DNA from: a virus
Strand: one strand, 5' to 3'
Length of the DNA stretch: 64,000 nucleotides
IMG/VR virus record: IMGVR_UViG_3300033153_016044
Location: 1 to 64,000 of that record
Made by a program: the position numbers and the translations under genes. Of this stretch, positions 40,330 through 53,100 are shown piece by piece. Every line of letters starts with the position of its first letter. Position 1 is the first letter of the stretch. Below the pieces are notes generated by a model. It made no database searches. It saw only the letters and a list, made by a program, of their open reading frames with translations, and was not told the DNA's origin.

Positions 40330-43300
40330 CTAATTAATAAAACCAGATGGTAATGTGATTGAAAGTAACGGACAAAGAGGGAAGTTGTGAGATGGACATG
40401 CAGAAGAAGAACTTTCGGCAACTATACTTCCGATTAATGTTCCCCAAATTTCAGAACTAGGAAGACCAACACCAGTTAAGTATCCATGAATACTTGTAGT
40501 AATAATTCCACTTACTCCGAATACATAACCATGTATAGATGAAGAATTAAATCCCAACCCACTAGCATAACCATGAATACTACTTGGAATTTCATCAGAA
40601 GCATCGACAAAACCATGAATGGTCATATCGGCAGCTCCACTTAATACATACCCTTTAATAGTTGAGGTTGCAATAGGTGGCCGCTTAACATAGCCATGAA
40701 TAGCTTGCGCGCTAATCTCACCCTTTAGATATCCATGAAGAAAGTTAACACCAGGAACTACATTAGATGTAGATGGGTTACCCACTAGGCCACCACCAGA
40801 AGGAACAAGCCCCTCACTACCTAGATAACCATATATACTAGAGTTGGGATAATTACCCAATAGATATCCATGAACAGATATCGACCCTGACCCAATAGGT
40901 GGCAATACATATCCATAAATAGCCTTTTGGTTTGGACCGAGCCCAAAGATTCCTCCATCCCAACCTTGAGTAAAGCCGTGTCTAAACTTACTAGTAAACT
41001 CTCCAGACTCACCAGCTATATAACCATGAATAAGCTGAGCCCCAGTAAGGCCTTCTAGGTATCCATGAATATTATCTTGACTTGACATATCTCCGGAGCC
41101 AAAGCCTCCGATTAGGAAGCCATCGATTACAGAACTAACACCAGTAGGGTCTACGGGAACATTACCAAATAAATAACTATGAACTTGAGAGGTTGTTAAT
41201 TCATGTCCATGCAAAAACCCATGAATTAAACCAGAGGCTTCTGTTCCAAGACCTACTAAATAACCATCTCTAAATGATTGTTGTGGTAGACCAGACGGAA
41301 TATATCCATGAATAAATTCTGTAGCAATACCAGAACTAATTACATATCCATTTATACTACTTATCTCGAACGGACTTCCACCAGTCAAATATCCATAGCG
41401 CTGATGTCTTGGTCCAAATTCAATATCTACAGGGTCAAGACCGAATACACCATCAATCCAAGCAGCACCATAGGGATATAGAAGTCTGTCAGCAGGAATA
41501 TCATAGACGCCCTTTGTGTATACCCACTTTAAAGTTTGAGCCCCTGCAAGACTAGTAGAAAAAGTTTCTCTTTCTCCAAGTTCAGGAATGTTTGAGTTAA
41601 AAGCATCTAGAGTATGCCAATGCATATCTCCATAAGTTTCTTGAAGAACATTATCTATAAAGAATTCAATCTTATCATCTACGTGAACATCCGAACGTAT
41701 ATAAAATCCAAACTCTCTACCAGCACTGCCGTCTGGTAATCTTTCATCTATATTGACATCAATATCTACTTCCAGAATAGCAGAATGTCCTGGTTGTATT
41801 CCTCCGCTCGGTACTATCCTTAGTGGACTACCCAATCCAGAAGCATCTCCAATAGCCTCGCTTCTTATAGAAAATCCATCATCAGTTCCTCTTTGTGGAA
41901 ATACAAATGACCAAATTCCACTCTGTACAGTTCCATCAAAATCAACTGGAAGAGGAGTAGATGGCAAGAAATTTGTTCTAGTGGCATTACCACTTGCTAC
42001 AATTCCCCATTCAAAATCTCCAGATGTTCTCCAGCCTTCTGGTAGAGTCCCCTGTTCTTGTCTGAATGTTTGTTGTGTAGTTTGTAGTGGGCTTCTTACA
42101 ATCTGTCTGTTATATGGGGGCGGGTCAGAGGTCGAGTTAGACCATGTTACAACTTCTGGATTAGTAGCTGCTGGACCAAATAATTTAATTTCATATACTC
42201 TTGAACTACTTTGTATAGAGTTAAAAAATTGAAGTGTTACAAATTTTGCAGTAAATGGGTTAATGTTAAAAATTGGAACTAGCGATGCTACGTTTAAAGA
42301 TTCTGTAACAGTCTGTGTTCCAGCCATATATTTTTCTAATGAACTATTTTGTGGAGGAAGCGAACTAATTGCACCAGATGGTATTGTAAATAATCTAACA
42401 TGGTTTATTCCATCTAGTGTTCCCGATACAGCTATGCCGGGAGCAGACGTTGTTCCATTTCTTTGTAGTACCTCTACTCTTTCTATAGTTCTAATCTTGT
42501 CTAATTCAAGAGTTAATGTATAGCCATCTCTGACTCTACCATAGGTAGTATTATCATCATCAAAAAGATTAGGAGATTCTTCATAATGAGATGTGAACTG
42601 TACGTTAGTATATGCAGCAATGCCTGTAAAGATTTCATTGGCCGTGCCGGACGTAAGAGTATAGTCAATGGTAAATTCTGATTCTTGCCACCTACCTAAT
42701 GCGGGAGATTGTTCTACATCCCATACTGTTAAGATTCCACCAGAAGGATATGTTGAAACATGTCCCTGCGTAACTAGTAGTTCTTGCTTTGTGCCGCTGG
42801 CACCCGCGGGCTCTGTGGGATGCTTTAGTGCTTTAAATCCTCCCCAGAATAATGTATTGCTCCAGCCTCCAGTTTGAGATTGGCCCACAGATGCAGGATG
42901 TTTAAGACCCTTATCTTGGTCATCCATGGTAGGAAATACCCAGTTGCTTCCATCAAAGTCAGCCTTGAATCTTCCTATTGATTGTTTTCCCCATTCGTTT
43001 TTCTTTTGAAAATAGAATAAGAATTCTCCATCATCATTAAAAGAGAAGTCACAATTAGTTCCTTCTCCTGGGAAGTTATGTCTTGTTACACCTTCTCCTG
43101 AAAAATTATTAGGACCTATACCATACATATCGCCAGTGGGCACAATTCCAGATTGGATTAGTAATCCGCTTGTGCTACCATTAAGACTACCAGCTTTTGT
43201 TACCCAACTATTTTCTGTTCCATTTGCTATATCTTTTACATTTATATATTCATCTGTATCTTCTGTCCAGTGATAAATACTCTGACCTACCCCTCCAATT

Positions 43301-44106
43301 CCAGAAGAGCATACAACGGCCATGCCGTGACTTCCATTGAGTCCGCTGCCAATGGCCATGCTGGGACCAAAGCGCACCTCGTCTGATTCAATAGCTCTCT
43401 CATCAGGAGTTCCAAACCAGCCACCAAAATCTCTATGCCATGTTTTTAGTTCATTATCTTCTGCATCATAGTATGTAGCATACGATGTTTTAAGTCCGAA
43501 GATTTCCGATACATATATAATAGGGAATCCGCCACTTGCACCTGCGGCGATATCTCCAAACTGAAGAGGGTCCAAAGAGGGGGCTACATTATACGGCGTT
43601 CCCAATACGGCAGTAGTCATGTCATTAGCAGAATCTTTGACAATCATTTTTACTGCGGGGAAACTAATGCCGGCTACTTCACTAGCGAACGGATGTTCTT
43701 GCATAGTAAGTGAGCCCTGAAAGCCTTTAGCTAAATTTCCAGAATCACCAGCAGCAACTAGCCCAATAGGACCTATGCCGCTTGCTCTCGTCCAACCACC
43801 GCCTGGTAGCTTACCTACAAACTGATAGCAACCAGAGCCATTAAACCTGAAGCCACAATGTATATGACCACTCCTATCCATTACTGTATCAAAGTTATTA
43901 TGGATATGAAAGTCTTCTACTGGGAATAAAAGCTCAGGAGCACTCCATGATAATCCACCATTAGTAGATGTTATAAAATCAACTTCACTAGTTCCTGAAC
44001 CATAGGCTAGAAATATTTCATCATCATTGGGGTCTTGCCAAAAAGCCCTGCCCCACTGAGGGAGTCTCATATCTTGAGAACCCGTAGTGGCTATTGAAAA
44101 AATCAT
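40330..44106 (-). CDS. Large tail protein: sialidase-like, discoidin-like and HGY-repeat domains
   Basis: A 1,258-residue modular protein, probably receptor-binding or tail-tip. The N-terminal part has the Asp-box STNGGLSW, as in sialidase/BNR beta-propellers. Residues about 490-660 look like an F5/8 type C (discoidin) carbohydrate-binding domain, with NLFDDDNTTYGRVRDG, RTIERVEVLQRNG and VYEIKLFGPA. A beta-sandwich follows, and residues about 901-1232 are about 21 tandem HGY repeats. It ends with a short Cys-containing tail. Carbohydrate binding at the host surface is likely, and enzymatic activity is uncertain because catalytic residues cannot be identified. Confidence 0.7.
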   Translation of the reverse strand: MIFSIATTGSQDMRLPQWGRAFWQDPNDDEIFLAYGSGTSEVDFITSTNGGLSWSAPELLFPVEDFHIHNNFDTVMDRSGHIHCGFRFNGSGCYQFVGKLPGGGWTRASGIGPIGLVAAGDSGNLAKGFQGSLTMQEHPFASEVAGISFPAVKMIVKDSANDMTTAVLGTPYNVAPSLDPLQFGDIAAGASGGFPIIYVSEIFGLKTSYATYYDAEDNELKTWHRDFGGWFGTPDERAIESDEVRFGPSMAIGSGLNGSHGMAVVCSSGIGGVGQSIYHWTEDTDEYINVKDIANGTENSWVTKAGSLNGSTSGLLIQSGIVPTGDMYGIGPNNFSGEGVTRHNFPGEGTNCDFSFNDDGEFLFYFQKKNEWGKQSIGRFKADFDGSNWVFPTMDDQDKGLKHPASVGQSQTGGWSNTLFWGGFKALKHPTEPAGASGTKQELLVTQGHVSTYPSGGILTVWDVEQSPALGRWQESEFTIDYTLTSGTANEIFTGIAAYTNVQFTSHYEESPNLFDDDNTTYGRVRDGYTLTLELDKIRTIERVEVLQRNGTTSAPGIAVSGTLDGINHVRLFTIPSGAISSLPPQNSSLEKYMAGTQTVTESLNVASLVPIFNINPFTAKFVTLQFFNSIQSSSRVYEIKLFGPAATNPEVVTWSNSTSDPPPYNRQIVRSPLQTTQQTFRQEQGTLPEGWRTSGDFEWGIVASGNATRTNFLPSTPLPVDFDGTVQSGIWSFVFPQRGTDDGFSIRSEAIGDASGLGSPLRIVPSGGIQPGHSAILEVDIDVNIDERLPDGSAGREFGFYIRSDVHVDDKIEFFIDNVLQETYGDMHWHTLDAFNSNIPELGERETFSTSLAGAQTLKWVYTKGVYDIPADRLLYPYGAAWIDGVFGLDPVDIEFGPRHQRYGYLTGGSPFEISSINGYVISSGIATEFIHGYIPSGLPQQSFRDGYLVGLGTEASGLIHGFLHGHELTTSQVHSYLFGNVPVDPTGVSSVIDGFLIGGFGSGDMSSQDNIHGYLEGLTGAQLIHGYIAGESGEFTSKFRHGFTQGWDGGIFGLGPNQKAIYGYVLPPIGSGSISVHGYLLGNYPNSSIYGYLGSEGLVPSGGGLVGNPSTSNVVPGVNFLHGYLKGEISAQAIHGYVKRPPIATSTIKGYVLSGAADMTIHGFVDASDEIPSSIHGYASGLGFNSSSIHGYVFGVSGIITTSIHGYLTGVGLPSSEIWGTLIGSIVAESSSSACPSHNFPLCPLLSITLPSGFIN
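40411..41406 (-). repeat. About 21 tandem HGY repeats (coding)
   Basis: The C-terminal third of the 40330-44106 gene encodes a run of units of roughly 13-16 residues, consensus (I/F)-H-G-(Y/F)-(L/V)-x-G. Examples are IHGYLEG, IHGYVFG, VHGYLLG, IYGYVLP and FRHGFTQG. A few units are longer because of inserts. At DNA level the + strand shows recurrent CCATGAATA. A short-period beta-solenoid is a natural fold guess. Confidence 0.85.
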
Positions 44107-44115
44107 TTAATCATC

Positions 44116-47100
44116 CTATGTAAGGTTGCTTCCGCGAACTCTTGCTTTATTAGGCTTTCCTGTTCTAGGAGAATCCAAAAAGTGAACGAGACTAGCAGAC
44201 CCACCCCTATCTATCTCGGTCTGAACAAGTTTCGAAACAGTCTCAGCAATTACTTCTACCTGGTCTTCAAGTCCAGTTCCTATCAAGGCCTGCACTAGCT
44301 GCTCTGCGAATTCCTCTCCCTTAATTATACTTTCAATCTTAGCATTTAGCTCAAGCTCCATGGGGGCAACATTTACGTCTAGCTGGCCTTCGCTAAGTGC
44401 GGCGCTGAACTGAGTAACCCATAGCTGACAGGCCTCATCGAATTTTTCTTTGAAAGAATTAATAAAGTCTTCACGAGAAGCTTCGTCTATAATTAGCTTA
44501 GCCTGTTGTGCTTCTGCTAATTTCTTTCTTTGAATTGTGTTCTGTGTATGCTGTGCTGCCTGCTCTTGTTTATGTGCACTTGTAGCATTGAATAAGCTAT
44601 CCATCTTTGCATTAAACTGTTGCATAAAGTTTGCCGTCTTCTTTGCTGCATCCACTACTGGCTTATTGGCATCCGCAGTTTGTTGGCCTGCGGCGGCTAT
44701 TGCTGCAGATGTTTTTTCTTGCTGAACCAATAGGTGGTCAATTCCTGCAGAGATAAGAACATTGGGGTCTCTATCATCCGTGATTAGTCCTTCCTTAATA
44801 GCATCAAGCCTTTCTTTCTCTCCCTGCTGTAGTGAATACTGGGCTTTTAATTGCTCTAGGTTTTCTTTAGCAACAACTAGGGCTTCTGCGGTTAGGTTTC
44901 CGAATACTCCCTCTTTTTCAAACTGCCCCTCGTTAACCGAGACGATTCTTTCCATGGCTGCAATCTGTCTAGCTAGGGGGTCGTTCATTACATTAGAAAG
45001 GGCTTGTTCTAGTTTTCCCTTTTCGTCATTGGAAGCCGCTTCTCTAGCAGCATTAATTTCAGCAGCTAATGTTCCAGGAGAAAGAATTTCAGACAGAGCA
45101 GTCTTTAGGTCTGCAGAGCCCTCTCCTCCGTTAGTTTTATCAAGAAGCTCTCCAGCTAGTGCGCTAACTAAGACTTTATTAAAATCTTCTTCACTGTTAA
45201 CTAGTCCAGACCTCTGAGCAATAGCCTCCAGAGCCTTGCTATTAAGCCCAAGGTCATTTGCTAGGACTTCAAATTGACTTCCAAACTTACTTATGTCAGC
45301 ATCAGGGTCAGCTATTCGTGTCTTTATAGCTTCGGCAAAATCAAAGCCAAGCCTCTTAGATAACTGTTCTACGAGGCCACCCTCGTCTACTCTCTTGGCC
45401 TTCTGTGTTGATATGGCTGCTTGTGCTGCTCTAGACAATTCAACCTTTGGTGCTGCGGTGGCTGCTGTTGTTGAAGCCGTTGCTGCGGCTCTTTGGGCGT
45501 CTGCCTTAGAGAGGGTCTCTGCGGCGGCTGCCCTGAGCGCTTCTCCTGCATCCTTTAGTCTTTCATTATTATCTTTAACGGCACCCAGGCTGGTTATTGT
45601 TTTTTCTGCGGCTGCAGCTTGTTCACATGCTGCAGCAAAAGCTTTGTTCGCAGCGGTCGCCTGTGTTTCGGCAGCAACCCTTACGGCAGAGTCTGTTTCA
45701 GAACTAAGTCTTATATCTCCGCTAGCATCTATATTAAATTTTTCTGTTGCTATTCTTTTAATTTCGGCGGCCCCTAATTCTGTACTTATTCTAGCTGCTT
45801 CAGTAGCATTGGCTACGGCTGCTGCACCAGTAGCTAGGCTGGTAGTAAAACCACCCATGGCTTTAATCACGTCAACCCCACCTGTTGCTAGTGATTTTTC
45901 TAGTACTTTGATTCTATCTGCAATAAATGATTTCTTAAAATCTGACTCAAACTGCTCAGTAGTCTTTGCTGTTTCTAGTAGTCTTTTATTAAGCGCTGCG
46001 AATGCATCTTGGGCTTCAAAGAAAACTTTCGCTTCATCATCTGTTAATAAGTTAGGATTTATTCTTCCTTCTTTTAATTCGGTAGCTGCTATAAAAAGCT
46101 TAGCAACTTGAGCAAGAGAATCTCCCGTCCCATCGAGGCCAATCTGTCCACCACTAGCTACTGCAGCTATTGCTGAGGGGATTCCTTTTAGCAATGTTCC
46201 CACATCAAAATCTGTAGCAAGCTTTGATATGGTATTTTGTTGTCCCTCTAGTCTCCCTAATGTTTTAGATAAGTCCTGTAGAATAGCTGCATCTCTTTTT
46301 TGTTGACTACTACGAGATGTTGTCCGAGCCTCTAGTCCTATCGCGAATGCCTTCTTATCGGACTCTCCTACATTTCCCTTTCTAAGAGCAAATAATTCTT
46401 CTAGTGCACGTTTGATTACTGTTGGCTGACCACCAACCTTCACTTCTCTTGCATCCCTAATGTCTTTAAGTAAACTACTTACATTAACTAAAGAAGAAAC
46501 AATTTGTTTATCTCCCTCTGTAGCTTGCGGAATTTTAGTATCGAAACTATCTTTGAGAAGGCTTACTTGAGAGGCCACTTTTTCTAAATTTCTCTTAGTA
46601 TTAGTAGCGTTTGTTATTGCTGTATCAGCAGTTCCTTTTGTTGCAGCTACAATTGAAATTATTCCATCTAACTGCTTCAAGAAGGTTTCACTCTGGTCAT
46701 TCATGAGGCTTGAAATAACTTTTTCTTCATCAAGTAATTTGATTAATTCTAGTTTATTATCTTGTTGAACTTTTATTAGTTCGCTGACTTCATTAAGAAG
46801 GGCTTGTTCCTGAGTAATCTGCTCCTCTAGTAGTTTTGCATTTGGGTTTGCGGCAAGTCTTGCAAACAAAGATGTCAATTGTCCAGGAGTAATTCCTTCT
46901 ACTAGGCTCTTTCCTCTAGACTCTGCGACCTCGAACCCTTCAAAGATAGACTTTAGAGCCTCTCCACCTAGCTGTTTGTTTACCGTAGTAATAATCTTTA
47001 GTAGGCCCTTTTCAATATTGCCGCTATTTACTTTCGCTAATTGCAATACATCTTCAGACTCGAATAGCTTGAGAGAGTTTTCTAGAAACTCCTTTGGTGT

Positions 47101-50100
47101 CTTAATTAATTCTTCGCCAATCTTAACTTCCAAATCTATTCTCTTCTGCATGACGCTTAGCTCTTCTCCAATAAGGCTAATACGTTGTCTAACAAAATCA
47201 TTTTCTGTGCTAAGTAGATTCTTTCGAAGGCTAATCTCAGATTGTGCTAAGTTCTTTTGGACATCCAATAGCTGCTTGCTGGCAGTTATCTGGTCTAGCT
47301 GAAACTTTGTGCTCCTATCTAGGCCATCTTTGAATTGAGCGAATGGTCCACCAACGGCTGCTATGTTTGCCTTTATGCTATCCGCGGCTGCCCCAAGCTC
47401 TTCTAGAGATGGAACAATACCTATCTGTCCGAATTGTCTTTGTAGCAGGTCTCCTGCCTTCTTCGCGCCATCAACTAGTATTTGATTTCTTCGCCTAATA
47501 ATATCTCTTTGTTGCTTAATATTGAGGTCAGTGATATCTCTTACGGCTCCACCAGCAGTAGACTTTTCTGCTGATTTAATTCCCTGCTCTTGTAGCTGGA
47601 ATATATCCTTAAATATATCTGCCTCTCTTCCAATAAGCTCAACGATTTTTGCCTGACTATCTACGAGATTTTTAATCTGCTGATTGGCTGAAGATGAGAT
47701 ACTTTTAAATCTATCTACTTCAGTCTCGGCAACTTGTTCTCTAGCATCTAGGGCGGCCTGTGCTTTATCAAACCTAAAATTAATTACATCCAACTCTATA
47801 TTTGCTAGTTTGTTCTGCAATGCCAATCTGTCTTTTGTTAATTTCTTAACTGTCTGGGCATTTTGATTTTGAGTACCAGCAGAAACAATAGCTAAGGTGA
47901 CTTCACCAATCTGTCGTTTAATAGATTGTTTTTCTATAGCTAGTTGTCTTTCGTCTACTGTTGCGTTTATCTGTGCTTCAATTACTGGAGTAATTGCTAA
48001 GGTTTTATCTAGCGTTGCAAGCTCAGCTTTCTTGAGTAACTCTGAAACTTTACTTAATGTATTCTGCTCTTGCTTTATCTTTGAAATTCTTTCTTCAAAT
48101 TTAATCTGTTCCTCAAGCTGTGCATCCTCTGCTCTCTTTTGTTGAGATAGTATGATATTTAATTTACTCTGTGCTATCTTCTTTTGTTCTATTAAGCCTT
48201 CGGAACTAAGTTGGGCTTCAGTATTTCTTTTAATTCTAATGTCTAAATCTGCAATATCCTTCTGTAGCTGAAGAGATAGCTCCTGTCTTGCTGTAATTTT
48301 TTCTTGACCTTTAGCTTTTTCTTCATCTGCCTTTGCTTGGAGTTCTCTATCTCTTTCAATAGCCTTTCTTACCTTGGCTTTAATTTTTACTTCCTCAAGT
48401 CGTAGTTCATTACCAGCAGAGACCTGAGAGTTATAAGCAGCGGCTGCGCCAACCAGGGCTCCGACAAAAGCACCAATAGGCCCACCGACAGCAAACCCTA
48501 GAAGTCCACCAGTTAAAGCTCCTTGCAAACTAGTCTCTACTTCTTTACCAACATTTCCACCAATCGCTTTTCCAATAATTGGGGCTGCGAATAGGCCAGC
48601 TCCAATAAGGGCGGCTCCGACTCCTGTCTGAATTCTACGAGTACTTTTTCCACCAAGCACCCCTTGTCCACCTCTCACACTTGACTTAAGATTTGATTGA
48701 ATTCCTAGTCTTTGTTCTTCAAGAAGTTTCAATTCTACAGCTAATGCAACCTCTCTTGCTTTTAATTTATTTATATCTCTTTGGTTTACAGACCCAAACT
48801 TTGATATCGCAGCAAGCTCTGCAGCATTAACTACAAGCTCTCTTTCTTTTACAGATATTGCACTAGTTACGCCTACTATTGATGTTCTAAAGCTTAATAT
48901 TTGTTGCTCAGTAAGTAGTCCTTGCGCCCTAGCAGCGTTAGCTCCCTCTAAAAGATTCCCTTCAACTTGTATATTATTTATTATTTTGTCAGTGACTTCT
49001 GCTAGCTTCTGAGATGGCAATAGACCAGCAACAAAACCCTGAGATACAGCCCTTAGGGTAGGAGCTAATGCCGCAAAGGCAGCAGCAAATATTGGAGCAA
49101 CACCGCCTACAATATTAACAAAAGTATCGACGCCGCCTATAACGTCTGTTAATCCTCTGGTTGTAGCCTTTAGAAAACCAATTACTCCAGAATCATTTAC
49201 AAGCCCTTCTAGTGAGGCCTTTAGTTTTCCGAACTCTGCTGTCACAGTTCTTGATTGTGCTTCAGTTTCAGCCAGGAATCTCCTTAGAGTTCTTTCAATT
49301 CTTATGGCTTTAGTTTCTGTATTATTAAGTTTAGCGATGGAATCTTTAACTTCATCAACGTTACGTGCAAGACCAAGAATAACAGAGGCGTTTCTTTCAT
49401 CTGTGAACTGCGAGATAAAATCAATCGCAGACTGTTCACCTTTAAAGGAGTTAATAACCTCTAGAACTTTTACTAGAGCTTCGGGGCCAGCTAGCTGTCC
49501 TTCTTCAATAATATCAATGCCGGCGAACTCTTTAATTTCATCTGCACTCTTAGCGACACCAATGCTTAATTGACGAAGCGTCGTTCCTACTCGGGAGACA
49601 CTTGTCTGTGCAGCGTTAGAAGCTGAAGCCAGGAACTCAAGAGACTCAGCTACTGTAGCGCCCTGCACAGAACTGAAGGCACCACCAACTCTAGTTAGGC
49701 CTTCTGCAAGCTCTCCAGCACTGAAGGCACTTCGCTGAGACACCTCAGCTAGCTGTGCTGCTACAATAACGGCCTCAGAGCCTTCAAGTTGGAACTGGTT
49801 TAGAACAGAGTTCAAATCAGCAGTTAGCTTTTCAGCATTACCAAGTGGACCCTCTAGACGAAGTAGTCCTTCCACGGCCTGTGCGAATGGGTTTAGTTCT
49901 CCCGTCTCAGAAAAAGCCTCTCTGTTTACACGACCGGCAACTAATACAATGTCGGCAAGCTTAGAGACTTCAAGGCCTGTTTCTTTTGCGCGCTCTATCA
50001 AGAGCTTCTGAGTTTGAGCGGCAGCAAGAGTTAGAGCGACATACTGTTCTGTAACATTGTTTAGTCTATCAAAAGAGCCAACGAGAGCACTTGACTCCCC

Positions 50101-53100
50101 CTCTATACTTCCGAATGCTGTTCCTAATCTATTAACGCCAGCAGCAGCTCTATCTAATGTTTCAGGATTGAAGAAGGCAATTCTTGTAACTTGCTCATCT
50201 AGACGTATGATAACCTGAACAGCTTCTCTTAGAGAGCCAATTGCCTGGAAGATAAACGCAGCAGGACTAGCCCAGGCCAGCAATCTATCTGCAGCATTGG
50301 CTGCGGCAAAACCAAACTGGAAGGCAGCTTTCTGTCCAGACGTCATGCTAGCGGTTAGCCTATCTACTCGTGAGTTTGCCTTTCCAATGTTTCCTTGGTG
50401 AGCTTTTAGCTGAGTATTCACAGTAGCAAGATTGGCGTCTTCTTGTTTTAGAATAGAAACGAATTTTTCCTGAGTTTTAACATCTAGTTTCTGCCCAAAG
50501 TTTTGTAGTGACTTTAGGTCAAACGATTGCAGAGGTCCACCACCTCCGACTCTATTGTCTGAGCCCGTGGCTGTGCGACGATTTCTTTTTTCTTGTAGTG
50601 CTGCAGATTCTTGGGTAGCTTTTGCTAGGCGATTTTCTGCAGTAAATATATCATCTTCAGCCCTAACTATTTGTTCTTGCTTTGCTCTTGCTTCATTTGC
50701 AGCTTGCACTTGTTTCGAAAAAGCTACAGCTATTGCAGCCTCAGAAGAAAGGACGGATTCTTCTACGCTAGCTCGTTTAGCTAATAGACCTTCTAATTCC
50801 TGCTCAAGAGCTAATGCATTATCAAAATCAAAGGACTGTATTGAGTCTCGTATTTGATTTCTTAATAGTCCAATCGCCCTTACTAAAGATTGTTGTACGC
50901 CTCTAGCTTCACGATTTCTAGTCTCTGCGAATCTTACAGATTCTGATTGAGCGCCTTCCTCTTGTCTCAAGCCAGCGACCTGAGCACTTAATGCAACTAC
51001 GGCTTCTTTTGAAGCAGCTATAAGCGCAGAATTAACTGATTTTCTTTCTTCATTATTTGCTAGTATTTCCTTCTCTTCTGAAGAAAATGCATTTTGCAAT
51101 CCACCAGCAGCTCTCTTAAACACATCTGCTATAGCACGACCGGCATTAGCTATGGCTCCACCACCAATCTCTCCTGCTAGTTCGCTTGCATTGAAGGCAT
51201 TATTAATTCTATTGACAAGCTCTTGTGCCGCAGTTTCTTCTTTTGCTCTAATGGCAGCTATAGCACTATCTGATTGTGCGCGGTCTCCGGCTGCCTTTTT
51301 AATTTGTCTTCTTAGTGGCTTAGTTACATCATCGACAATCTCCTCACTTAGTCGAGGAAAGTCAGAAGTAATTTTGCTTAGAGCATTTTGTAAAAAGTCA
51401 GGGTCTAACAATTGGCCGGCTTCGCCGCCAGACTCAGCTATTTTACTAGCTAATCTCTTAGCTCCTCTTAGAGCTTCAGCATCTAAGGTTCTAGCAACGT
51501 TCTTACTTTCTTTAGTAAATTCTGTTTCAAAAGTTGTTCCAGCTCTAAGAATAGCTTGTTCAAGTATATCTGAAACATCTACGCCAGCCTGGTCTAAGAA
51601 AGCGATTTGTCCTGGGTCAGTTGCTGCAAGTATATTACGCCTTACAGTAGCGAGACCTTCTTCAAGAGTTTTGAATGGAGCACCATTTACGAACTGTGCT
51701 GCCGCAGCACCGGCTCCTTTCATACCGAACAATGTTCTTTTTAAAGTTTCCGCTAAATCAGCTTGTGCTGATTGAAGCTCTGTACTAGCCGTTTTTTGTA
51801 AGGCTGCACTAGATTCTCCTCTTCTGGAATCTGCTAATTGTTTTGTGCTGTCGGATAGCGCAGTAGTCTGCCTAGCAGCTTCATCTGTTGTAGCTTTAAA
51901 TATAGCCATAGATGAATCAATGTCTGCTACAGCAGTACCTGCCCCATCGACTCCTTCTCTAAAGCTTCTAATAGTTTGCCTAAGGTCTTTTCCAGTATTT
52001 AAAAAAGTTTGTCTGAATAATTTTACACCATCAATTATTTCTTTTTGAGTTCCATCTGGTATAATTCCTCTGACAACATTCTCCGTAGCAGAACTAAAGC
52101 CTACAGCCAGCTCTTCCATCCTCTGTCTTAGCGGCTCAATAGGCCTCGACAGAGTCGAAAGAGACTTGGCCGAATTCAGTAGTTGCTGAATTAGTTCAAA
52201 CTGAGCATCACTTAGCCCCTCTGTTGCACTAGCTCCTTGCCGGATACGATTCGCCTGCGCCAGCAAGTCGTCCTTTAGTAGTTGACCTGCTACCGCTCCA
52301 TCCTCTAGTATTTTATTAAACTTTCTGGACGCATTTCCTAGAGAGCTGGCATCAAGGTCAAAGCCATCCAGAGACTCCGTAGAACCAACGAGTCCTAATC
52401 TAAATCTGACTACAGCCTCGGTTCCCTTCTTTACTTGTTCTTTAAATTGTTCATTTATATCATCGTCTGAGATACCAAGAACAGATGCGCCGCCCGCTGC
52501 AGAATTCCTGGCTTCATCCTCTAGGTTTTTACGAACATCTCTTGTAGCATTAAGTCTGGCAAGAGCCTCATCTTTTGTCTGTATGATAACTACAGCTAAT
52601 GCCTCTTGTGCATCTGCCTGTTTTGTAGCGAGCCTGGCCTGCTCAATGATTGTTGCCTTTGTTTTTCTGACCCCCTCTAGGTTATCAGATATGGCAGCAA
52701 CCATTTCTTGAGTGACCAAGGAGCCATCCCTTAGAGCAAAGAAGATTGCTCGGTCAGCTTCTTCTGCTTTTGTTTGAAAGTTTCTTCTCTCGTTCTGGAG
52801 TCTATTAAGTATCTCTTGACTATTAAGCTGCTCAGAGGATATTGATTTTTGTTTTCTTTGTAGAACAGCAAGGTCAGATTGTAACTGGTTAGCTATATTT
52901 ATTTCTTCAAGTCTCTTCTGCTGCGCCTTTGCAATTAATACTGCAGACCTTTTAACTTGTGCGAACTCATCTTCGCTACCCTCAATGGCGCCTAGCCCAA
53001 GAACAACATCCTCTAGTCCCTGACTTAGTCTTCTAGCTTTTGTGAGCTGCTCTTTAGTTTCCGCAACGAACAACTGTTGGTTGCCTTTTATTTCATTCAG

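Noticed and set aside
45293-46111. A 272-codon plus-strand frame opposite the tape measure gene.
   Set aside because: Composition is Ala/Ser/Leu-rich, as expected from reading an Ala/Glu/Lys coiled coil backwards. It has no ribosome site or family match, and all supported genes are on the minus strand.
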